Made by a program: the position numbers and the translations under genes | NCBI GenBank assembly: GCA_963787645.1 | Contig: CAWBDS010000006.1 | Location: 310,001-374,000, forward strand | DNA length: 64,000 nucleotides | Reading direction: 5' to 3' | Source: Palsa-504 sp963787645 | GTDB lineage: Bacteria > Actinomycetota > Actinomycetes > Streptosporangiales > Streptosporangiaceae | Shown here: positions 57,058-64,000 of the stretch, one piece after another | Layout of the letters: every line of letters begins with the position of its first letter | Numbering within the stretch: the first letter of the stretch is position 1 | The notes under the pieces: generated by a model | What the model was told of the DNA's origin: nothing | Databases searched by the model: none | The model's input: the letters and a program-made list of their open reading frames with translations, nothing else

Positions 57058-58470
57058 ATGAGAGCCGTCCACGGGCAGACGCAGCAGCAGGTTTCCCGGC
57101 GTGGCTTCCTCGCCGGCGTCGGCGCGGCCGCCGGGATGGCCGCTGCCGCCTCGGCCGGCCTAAGCGGCTGCGGAGCGTCATCATCGAAGAACACGCTCAC
57201 CATCGCGGTGAACGGGACGCAGTTGGCGGCGACGGCGCTCCAGCAGGCTGTCGGTCCCGCGTTCCGGCAGGCCCATCCGGGGATCGGCCTGAACTTCATG
57301 GCGATCAACGGCACCGACTGGAACGACTATTTCACCAAGATCCTGACGCTCATCATCAGCGGGAACCCGCCCGACCTGACGTCGGTGGCGACCGAGGGCC
57401 TGCAGCTGTTCGCCGCCAAGGGCATCGCCGAGCCGCTCAACAGCTACGTGATGTCGGACAAGGCAAGCCTGCAAGGGTTCTTCTCCGACGTCCACCCGGT
57501 GCTGATCGAGTCGATGATGTACCAGGGCGATCTGTACGTACTGCCCACCGACTTCAACGCCGGCAACATGTTCTTCTCCACGGACCTGCTGGACAAGGCC
57601 GACGCCAGCTATCCGTCAGATAACTGGACGAAGAACGACTTCGACGACATGGCCCAGAAGTGGGCCCGCGCCCCGGGCGCGGTGGCGTGGGACTGGGTAG
57701 TGCGGCTGTGGGGCAGCTGGACATCCTGGATGTACGCCAACAACGCCAACCTGCTCAGCGAGGGCCGCTGGCCCGGCGGCAGCTGGATGTGGGACACGTT
57801 CTACCCGAACGACCCGGCGGCGCAGGGCCGCGCGGGCGGCTGGCACTGGGGAGCGCCGACCGCGAACGACCCCGCCGTGGTGGACGCCCTGCAGTACATG
57901 ATCGACCTGAGGAACCAGCGGCTGTCAGCCGCGCCCGACGTCGGCGGCGGCGGGACGCTGCAGGGCCTGTTCGCCAGCAACCATATCGCCATGACGATCG
58001 GCGGCGGGTTCTGGGCCGGCGGGCTGCACACGGCAGGCATGGCGTCGCACCAGTTCGACGTGCAGTACTTCCCGGCCTGGTCGACGCAGAAGCACCTGCT
58101 GGGCGACGCGGGCTACGCGATGCTCAGGACCTCGAACAAGAAGGAGATCGCCTGGGAGTTCATGAAGTCCCTGACCGAGCCGGCCGCGCTGGGCGCCCTG
58201 GTCGCCGGCAACACCAGCACGCCGACCCGCCGGTCCATGATGACGGCCAGCCGGTACGCCCCGACCGGCCCGGCCCACTGGCCGGTGTTCTACGGGACGC
58301 TGGACAAATTTCCGAATACCACGCCGATTCCTGCGCCTCCGTACTACCAGCAGCTGGCCACGGCCTTCAACGCCCGGACCACCCAGGCGATGTACAGCGG
58401 CAGCGCCAAATCGGCGCTGGACGGGCTGCAAAGCGACCTGGAGGCATTCGCCTCCACTTCCTCGACCTGA
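57058..58470 (+). CDS. ABC sugar-binding lipoprotein (family 1 extracellular solute-binding protein)
   Basis: A 470-aa secreted receptor. The N terminus has a Tat motif SRRGFLAG (R14, R15), a hydrophobic stretch and a lipobox LSGC (C38), so it is exported and anchored by lipid. The mature part has SBP family 1 features (TIAVNGTQ, FRQAHPGIGLNFMAINGTDW, GNPPDLTSVATEG, YVLPTDFNAGNMFFSTDLLD). ATG 57058 has GGAGGAGG nine bases upstream. First gene of the operon. Intact. Confidence 0.92.
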   Translation: MRAVHGQTQQQVSRRGFLAGVGAAAGMAAAASAGLSGCGASSSKNTLTIAVNGTQLAATALQQAVGPAFRQAHPGIGLNFMAINGTDWNDYFTKILTLIISGNPPDLTSVATEGLQLFAAKGIAEPLNSYVMSDKASLQGFFSDVHPVLIESMMYQGDLYVLPTDFNAGNMFFSTDLLDKADASYPSDNWTKNDFDDMAQKWARAPGAVAWDWVVRLWGSWTSWMYANNANLLSEGRWPGGSWMWDTFYPNDPAAQGRAGGWHWGAPTANDPAVVDALQYMIDLRNQRLSAAPDVGGGGTLQGLFASNHIAMTIGGGFWAGGLHTAGMASHQFDVQYFPAWSTQKHLLGDAGYAMLRTSNKKEIAWEFMKSLTEPAALGALVAGNTSTPTRRSMMTASRYAPTGPAHWPVFYGTLDKFPNTTPIPAPPYYQQLATAFNARTTQAMYSGSAKSALDGLQSDLEAFASTSST

Positions 58471-58543
58471 GGGGGCAGCGAATGCATACCGCCACCCATC
58501 CGGCCGGTGACCGGCCATCTCGCACACAGAAGGGCCAGGAACC

Positions 58544-59458
58544 ATGGCTCTAGCGCTCGGCCAGCCCAGGGCCTCGGCCAATCTCAAGCGACGCCGGGAG
58601 ACCCGTTTCGCCTGGCTGCTCATCCTCCCCACCGTTCTCTTCGTGGGCCTGTTCACGGCCGCGCCGATCGTGGCCTCATTCATTCTCAGCTTCTTCAGCT
58701 ACAGCGTGATCTCGCCTGCCCGCTGGGTCGGGCTGGCCAACTACCAGGCGCTGCTGCACGACACCAACGCCCAGCATGCCTTCGTCGTCACCTTCATCCT
58801 GACGATGGGCATCGTGATAGCCGAGGTCGTGGTCGGCCTCGCCCTGGCCGTGGCGGTGCAGCGGAGAATGACCTGGGCCCGGTCGATCTTCCGGTCGGCG
58901 TTCTTCGTGCCGCTGCTCGTGTCCGGGGCCTCCATCTCCATCGTCTTCAGCTACATCTTCGACCCCGTGTTCGGGGTGGTGAACTACTACCTGCACCTGC
59001 TCGGCCTGCCGCAGGTCCCCTGGCTCAACTCCACCTGGGGCGCAATCCTCACGATCATCATCGTGGTGACATGGCAGCAGCTCGGCTTCACCTTCATCGT
59101 CTTCTCGGCCGCGCTGGGAGCGGTGCCCAAGGAGCTCATTGAAGCGGCCAGGACCGACGGCGCCGGCGGCTGGCGCATCTTCCGGAAGATCACGGTGCCC
59201 ATGATCAGCCCGTCGATCCTGTTCACGGTGACGGTGGGCGTCATCAGTACGCTCCAGCTCTTCGACCAGCCGTACGTCCTGACCCACGGCGGGCCGGGCT
59301 ACTCCACCGAGACCATCGTCCTGGACATGTACCAGCAGGCGTTCCAGAACCTGAGGTTCGGCTACGCCTCCTCTATCTCCGTCATCTTGTTCATCGTCGT
59401 GCTCATCGCGACGTACCTGCAGTTCCGGATCTCCCGCAAGTGGGTGTTCTACTCATGA
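58544..59458 (+). CDS. ABC sugar permease 1 (MalF/UgpA type)
   Basis: A 304-aa permease with six membrane segments. The EAA loop EAARTDGAGGWRIFRKITVP is the docking site for the ATPase. ATG 58544 has CCAGGAACC upstream. It follows the binding protein by 73 bases. Partner of the next permease. Intact. Confidence 0.92.
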   Translation: MALALGQPRASANLKRRRETRFAWLLILPTVLFVGLFTAAPIVASFILSFFSYSVISPARWVGLANYQALLHDTNAQHAFVVTFILTMGIVIAEVVVGLALAVAVQRRMTWARSIFRSAFFVPLLVSGASISIVFSYIFDPVFGVVNYYLHLLGLPQVPWLNSTWGAILTIIIVVTWQQLGFTFIVFSAALGAVPKELIEAARTDGAGGWRIFRKITVPMISPSILFTVTVGVISTLQLFDQPYVLTHGGPGYSTETIVLDMYQQAFQNLRFGYASSISVILFIVVLIATYLQFRISRKWVFYS

Positions 59459-59468
59459 GGAGCCGACC

Positions 59469-60416
59469 ATGAGCCAGCAGCCCGTGCAGCCCGTGCAGCC
59501 CGCGCTCGCCGTGACCACACGACACCAGCCGCGGTCGGCGGCCGCCCGCACCGCCGCCGCCCAGCGCGGTCAGCAGCGTACCCGCCGACCCCCGCTGCGG
59601 CGCGGCGGGCGGGTGATCGAGATAGTCCTCCTGTCCGCCGCCGCCATCCTGGTCGTCGCGCCGATCTACTGGACGATCGTGACATCGCTGCGCACGCCGG
59701 CGCAGTCCTTCACCAATCCCCCGGACTGGATCCCGACCCATCCCATGTGGGCGAACTACTCCGCGGTGTTCAACAGCGTCCCCTTCTGGGACTTCCTGCT
59801 GAGCAGCTTCCTGGTGACCGGCTTCATCGTGCTCGGCCAGATGGTGACCTCCTGCCTGGCCGGCTACGCCTTCGCCCGGCTGCAGTTCCGGGGCCGCGAG
59901 CCCCTGTTCTGGGCCGTGCTGGCGACCATGATGGTGCCGATCCAGGCGACGATCATCCCGGTCTTCCTGCTGATCAAGCAGTTCGGCCTGATCAACACCC
60001 GCACCGGGCTCATCCTGCCGGTGGTCGGGACCGCGTTCGGCACCTTCTTGATGCGCCAGTACTTCCTGCAGATGCCCAAGGAGCTCGGCGAGGCCGCGAC
60101 CGTCGACGGCGCGAACCAGTGGCAGGTCTTCTCCAAGGTCTACGCCCGGCTGGCCGGCCCGCCGCTGGCCACCCTCGCCGTCCTCGCGTTCGCCGCCTAC
60201 TGGAACGAGTTCTTCCGCCCGCTCATCTTCTTGTCCACCCCATCGAAGTTCACCCTCCCGCTCGGCCTGGTCACGTTGCAGGGATACCTGGGCACCGGGA
60301 GCGTATCGGTGGTGCTCGCCGGGGTGATCCTGTCGCTGATCCCCACCTTGATCGTCTTCCTGGTCGCCCAGCACCGCCTGGTAGAGGGCCTGACCTTCGG
60401 GTCCGTCAAGGGATGA
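59469..60416 (+). CDS. ABC sugar permease 2 (MalG/UgpE type)
   Basis: A 315-aa permease: an Ala/Gln-rich cytosolic N terminus, six membrane segments and the EAA loop EAATVDGANQWQVFSKVYAR. ATG 59469 follows GAGGAGCC; ten bases after the first permease. Its TGA overlaps the ATG of the GH32 gene (ATGA). Intact. Confidence 0.92.
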   Translation: MSQQPVQPVQPALAVTTRHQPRSAAARTAAAQRGQQRTRRPPLRRGGRVIEIVLLSAAAILVVAPIYWTIVTSLRTPAQSFTNPPDWIPTHPMWANYSAVFNSVPFWDFLLSSFLVTGFIVLGQMVTSCLAGYAFARLQFRGREPLFWAVLATMMVPIQATIIPVFLLIKQFGLINTRTGLILPVVGTAFGTFLMRQYFLQMPKELGEAATVDGANQWQVFSKVYARLAGPPLATLAVLAFAAYWNEFFRPLIFLSTPSKFTLPLGLVTLQGYLGTGSVSVVLAGVILSLIPTLIVFLVAQHRLVEGLTFGSVKG

Positions 60417-61882
60417 TCCGCGAGACCGCAGACGCGCCGGGCGGGCCCGGAAGGCCCCGCCCGGCGCTGCACTTCGCGCCGCGGCGGAACTGGATGAACG
60501 ACCCGAACGGCCTCATCCAGTGGCAGGGCCGGATCCACCTGTTCTACCAGCACAATCCCGAGGGGGTGACCCTGGAGCACATCGCATGGGGTCACGCCAG
60601 CAGCACCGACCTGTGGAACTGGGCAGATCATCCGCTGGCGCTGGAACCCGGGCCGGACGGCCCCGACCGTGACGGCTGCTGGTCGGGCTGCGCGGTCGTG
60701 CACGACGGGACGCCGCACCTGCTCTACACCGGCCTGCGCGGTCCGGTGACGCTTCCCTGCCTGGCCGCCGCCTGCGACCAGGACCTGATCAGATGGTCCC
60801 GTTACGAGAAGAACCCGGTGATCGCCGACCCGCCCCCCGACCCGGGAGTCCGGGCCTTCCGCGACCATACCGCATGGCGGGCCGGCGCAGCCTGGTACCA
60901 GGTGATAGGCGGGGGCCTGGCGGAAAAGGGCGGCGCGCTCTTCCTTTACCGGTCCGAGGATCTGCGGAACTGGCAGTACCTGGGCGTCTTCGCCGCTGCA
61001 GCCGACCACGGGCTAGACGGGCAGATCTGGGAATGCCCGGACGTGTTCACCCTCGGCCACACCTCCGTCGTGATCGTCTCGGTACACGATGCGGGCCCGC
61101 GGTACGCGATGTGGATGACCGGGGAGATCACCGGCGGCACGTTCACGCCCAGGGCCAGCGGCCTGTGCGACGCCGGAGGCCGATACTACGCGCCTCAGTC
61201 TCTGTCCCTCACAGACGGCCGGCGCATCGAGATCGGCTGGATCCGCGAGAGCCTCGACGAGCTGACCGGCCAGGACCGGGCCCGGGTGGGCGTCATGTCC
61301 CTGCCCCGCGAGCTGTACCTAGAAGACGGGAAGCTGCGGTCCCGGCCGGCCCGCGAACTCGACGGCGCGCGGAGCGAGGAACTCGCCAGCCAGGTCATCG
61401 AGGGGCACGGAACAGTGAACATGAAGCTATCCGCACGAGATCAGAACGCGGCCGAGTTCCGGATCACCCCAGTCCGCGGCGAGGCCGCAGCCATCACGGT
61501 GCGGCTACGGGGTATCGGCTGTGCTGACGTCACGATCCAGGTCAGCCACGGCCGTACCACGATCGCCGAGGGGAACCGCCCGCTAACCACCGGGAATCCC
61601 GCCGCCGGCCCGGCGCTTTTGCCTGTCCTGGCGGCGGGCGCGGTCAGGATCTACTACGACGCGGGCATCGTGGAGGTGTACAGCCCCGGCGCCAGCCCGG
61701 CGGCCGTCATCTGCGACCGAGACGGACGGTACGATGCCGTTGAGGTGCAGATCCGGACTCTTCAAGGCTCGCCTCCAAACGCCGTCAGGATCACGGGATG
61801 GTCATCCGGCCCAGCCCAGCGCCTATCCCTACATCCGCGCCCGACGACCGGCACCACCGGCGCCCTGGCAGAATTACCAGAC
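60413..61882 (+). CDS. GH32 beta-fructosidase (invertase/levanase family)
   Basis: About 490 residues from ATG 60413, overlapping the permease stop. The GH32 motifs are WMNDPNG (nucleophile D30), FRDH (R-D near 150) and WECPD (acid/base Glu near 207). A beta-sandwich C-terminal domain follows (about 340-465). No signal peptide, so it cleaves imported sucrose or fructo-oligosaccharides in the cytosol. There is no stop: the same frame runs on into the LacI gene, so the end shown is the codon before its GTG. Confidence 0.9.
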
Positions 61883-62953
61883 GTGACCGGCCATCAAGAC
61901 GGCAGCGACCACAACGGGCCCAGGCGCCCGCCAACCCTGGCAGATGTCGCCCGCGATGCCCGGGTGTCCAAGACCACCGCGTCGCTGGTCCTTCGCCGAC
62001 CGAATCCGCCCAACATCCCCGCCCGGACCCAGGACAGGGTCCGGGCTGCCGCACGGCAACTCGGCTACGTCCGCAACCAGGCAGCCACCGAACTGCGCAG
62101 CCAGGCGAAGTCCACCATCGGATTCATCGCGGACGGCATTGCGGAGGGACCATTCGGCGGCGAGATGATCCGGGGCGCCCAGGACGCCGCCTGGCACCGG
62201 GGTTACCTGCTTATGATCGTGGAAACCGGCCACGACCGTGACCTCGTGTGCGAAGCCGTGACCCGGTTCACAGAGCGCCGCGCCCACCGCATTATCTACG
62301 CTGCATACGCGCACCGGCAGGTGGACCTGCCGCCCGCCTTGGCGGACGCCAACCCGGTCCTGGCGAACGCGTTCGATGCAGAGCGGAAGTTCTCCTCGCT
62401 GGTACCGGACGAGGTTGGCGGAGGCCTGCTGGCCGCACAGACACTGCTGGCAATCCGCTGGGCACCGATCGGTTTCATCAATATCGCCAGAGGTGACGTG
62501 GCGGCTGCAGGCCGCCTGCACGGATACCGGGCAGCAGTGGAAGGCGCCGGCCTGCCGTTCGACGAGAGCCTCGTGATCTACACAGGAGAATCCGCCAGCC
62601 GCCGTCCCGGCAAGGGCGGCGGGAATGCGGTTGACGGATACAAGGCGGCACGCGCCCTTTTCCGCCGCCACCCAGACCTCAGCTTGCTTTTCTGCGCCAC
62701 CGACCGCATGGCCATGGGCGCCTACGACTATCTCAAAGAGACAGGAAGACAGATCCCGCAAGACGTGGCCGTCGTCGGCTTCGACAACCAATGGCTGATC
62801 GCCACGCAGGTCCGGCCTGCCCTCACGACGATCGCGCTCCCCCATTACGAAATCGGCAAGCGCGCCGTAGAAGTCGCCCTCGCCCACCCGGACGGAGCCG
62901 CGCCCCAGCAGACAGTTCTCCCATGCAAGGTCATCACCCGCAAATCGACGTGA
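61883..62953 (+). CDS. LacI-family transcriptional regulator
   Basis: A 356-aa repressor. GTG 61883 is the start; the HTH is PTLADVARDARVSKTTASLV, followed by hinge QLGYVRNQAATELRSQ and a periplasmic-binding-like sensor domain (IGFIADGIAEGPFGGEMIRG, CATDRMAMGAYDYLKETGRQ, VAVVGFDNQW). It is the obvious regulator for the palindromic operators at 56.8-57.04 kb and would be induced by the sugar. It is in frame with the GH32 gene with no intervening stop. Confidence 0.9.
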   Translation: MTGHQDGSDHNGPRRPPTLADVARDARVSKTTASLVLRRPNPPNIPARTQDRVRAAARQLGYVRNQAATELRSQAKSTIGFIADGIAEGPFGGEMIRGAQDAAWHRGYLLMIVETGHDRDLVCEAVTRFTERRAHRIIYAAYAHRQVDLPPALADANPVLANAFDAERKFSSLVPDEVGGGLLAAQTLLAIRWAPIGFINIARGDVAAAGRLHGYRAAVEGAGLPFDESLVIYTGESASRRPGKGGGNAVDGYKAARALFRRHPDLSLLFCATDRMAMGAYDYLKETGRQIPQDVAVVGFDNQWLIATQVRPALTTIALPHYEIGKRAVEVALAHPDGAAPQQTVLPCKVITRKST

Positions 62954-63021
62954 TCCTCCGCGCGGCGGACGGGAAGCACTCAGCCTTCCGTGCGCGAACC
63001 ATGTCAACGGCCAAGTTTTTG

Positions 63022-63300
63022 GGCTCTGCCGCGAATTTTGTGGTCCCGGTAGCGCCACGGTGCAAGATGACGCGCTTACCTGTTGAGCAGGTCGAAGCCG
63101 GGCCGGCCGTACATCTGACGCTTGATCACCTTAAAAGAGCACGCGGCCTTCGACGGGCCCGGAGTTCCAGCGGCTGGTCAGGCCCTGGGTGACGGCGTCC
63201 AAGTCCTGCTCGAGGCCCTTGGCGAACGACGACAAGCCGGGCAGGTCGGTGGCCTTGACGTCGCTGATCCACTGCGGGAGGTCCTGGGGCCGCCACAGGC
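63022..63300 (-). pseudogene. ISL3-family transposase remnant with one inverted end
   Basis: On the minus strand WISDVKATDLPGLSSFAKGL, EQDLDAVTQGLTSRWNSGPV, then a stop where NRI would be and VIKRQMYGRPGFDLLNR in another frame. WNSGxVEGxxNRIKxIKRQMYGRAGFDLLR is the C-terminal signature of ISL3 transposases. The terminal repeat is probably GGCTCTGCCGCGAATTTTGT at 63022. Only the last 80 codons remain. Confidence 0.75.
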
Positions 63301-63624
63301 CCGGCCCTGCTCGCTGAAGTCCCGCAACATCGGTGCGGGCACTCAGGCACCGGATCGCCGACGGCGTCCGTGCCAGCCTCCGCGCTCACATGGACTCAGC
63401 CGCCAGCCATCCTGCCCAGGATGTGCCAGCCTTCGTGCCCAGAGTCGCTGAACCGCCATGTCACAGCCGTTCGAGATGCCAGACTCGGCGCTCAGTCACA
63501 TAACCGCTGTGCATGGAAGTTACCGGTTTCTTCCGGGAGGGCCATGCCGCTGTCCCCGCCGGCAGATGACAGGCAATCCGGGCTTCCCCCTGCCGGCGCT
63601 TGCATTAAGGGTGACCGCGGGCAA
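63301..63624. other. Intergenic, 324 bp, with a conserved block
   Basis: No gene. Bases 63510-63546 (complement TCCCGGAAGAAACCGGTAAC) match the block at 6782-6817 beyond the other copy of the small membrane gene. Confidence 0.4.
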
Positions 63625-63798
63625 CTACCTCGCCGGGCGCCTGCCGGGCCGCCGCCGCATCCGCAAGGCACCCAGGACAAGGGCGCCGAGGAACACGACG
63701 ATGCCGATGATCAGCAGGTACAGCAAGCCCTTCGCGACCACGCCCACGATGCCCAGCACGATCGCCACGATCACCAGCAGCAGGAACAGGGCAATCAT
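63625..63798 (-). CDS. Small two-helix membrane protein, second copy
   Basis: 57 aa, like 6541-6714 with a few substitutions (VVAKGLLYLL, VVFLGALVLG). AT this copy the ATG 63798 also has GGAGG six bases upstream. Confidence 0.8.
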   Translation of the reverse strand: MIALFLLLVIVAIVLGIVGVVAKGLLYLLIIGIVVFLGALVLGALRMRRRPGRRPAR

Positions 63799-63823
63799 CT
63801 GAACCTCCACTCAGTCCGCCGGT

Positions 63824-64000
63824 TCAGCGGCGGGCCAGCCGCCGCTCACCGCCGCCGCCCGGCTCGTAGGCCAGGCCGTAGTGCTTGAAGACCGCCTCCT
63901 CATCGCCGGCGGGCAGCTCGCCGTCAGTGCCGATCGACGGGGCGTCCTTCACCTGCTTTCTGCCGTAGCAGACCTTGACGTACCCCGGGCCCACGGTGGC
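63824..64000 (-). CDS. PRC-barrel domain protein, C-terminal part, runs off the right edge
   Basis: The last 58 codons (ATVGPGYVKVCYGRKQVKDA to ERRLARR) are identical to the end of the protein at 6159-6515. The start lies outside the window. Confidence 0.85.
   Translation of the reverse strand, partial: ATVGPGYVKVCYGRKQVKDAPSIGTDGELPAGDEEAVFKHYGLAYEPGGGGERRLARR

Larger units (their letters stand above)
63625..64000 (-). repeat. Right copy of the long inverted repeat, cut by the window end
   Basis: Matches 6339-6714 in reverse complement over at least 376 bp. Whether it extends beyond 64000 is unknown. Confidence 0.95.

Noticed and set aside
59747..62953. 1068-codon open frame from 59747
   Set aside because: The first 220 codons are a shadow of permease 2; the real start is the ATG at 60413.

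Overview
The window is very GC-rich bacterial chromosome with GTG/TTG starts, purine-rich ribosome binding sites and a typical actinobacterial gene set: an F420-type PPOX fold protein, a mycothiol-dependent isomerase family protein, a DUF2637 remnant, SpoIIE and MEDS/HATPase regulators, and an MprAB-PepD-like cluster. It is most likely a filamentous actinobacterium; genus cannot be told from the sequence alone.

Layout. 0-5.3 kb: partial IS630-like transposase, then a lower-GC island (about 1.08-5.3 kb) with a HEPN-motif gene convergent to a two-gene unit. The first gene of that unit, a predicted PD-(D/E)XK nuclease with a C-terminal zinc motif, is split by an IS1595-family element with a perfect 8-bp target duplication; removing the element restores a single 600-codon frame. 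5.4-10.5 kb: beta-carbonic anhydrase, PRC-barrel protein and small membrane protein (repeated inverted at the right edge), bL12-like protein, pentapeptide-repeat membrane protein and a two-copy unknown domain. 10.47-13.1 kb: IS21-family element (istA frameshifted, istB intact) that splits a second gene, again restored in frame when the element and its 4-bp duplication are removed. 13.7-33 kb: VapBC, an ECF sigma factor with a membrane partner, a glycosidase, and many small stress or redox proteins (SRPBCC, PPOX, baeRF, CPA1 antiporter, SMR, XdhC-like, FAD oxidoreductase, VOC, TraR/DksA). 33.4-35.7 kb: another transposon. 36-45 kb: universal stress protein, response regulator/histidine kinase/HtrA protease, DedA, degenerate PIG-L and a secreted peptidoglycan-binding protein. 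45.4-46.5 kb: debris of a probable integrative element (acyl-CoA dehydrogenase tail, tRNA-Tyr-like sequence, DUF2637 pseudogene). 46.5-53 kb: K+ channel with RCK domain and SpoIIE/STAS/anti-sigma regulators. 53.7-55.6 kb: an AT-richer response regulator followed by fragments of a DNA methyltransferase, an Argonaute-type PIWI domain and a group II intron maturase. 55.6-62.95 kb: an intact fructoside-uptake locus (ABC ATPase divergent from binding protein, two permeases, GH32 beta-fructosidase, LacI regulator) whose divergent promoters both carry the same palindromic operator on the -10 box. 63-64 kb: ISL3 remnant and the inverted copy of the PRC-barrel/small membrane protein pair.

A striking property is the large number of single-base frameshifts (more than twenty gene bodies between 8 and 55 kb), while the sugar locus is clean apart from a missing stop between the GH32 and LacI reading frames. 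Sequencing indels and real decay cannot be told apart here, and most frameshifted genes otherwise keep their family motifs. Coordinates of frameshifted genes span the joined frames.
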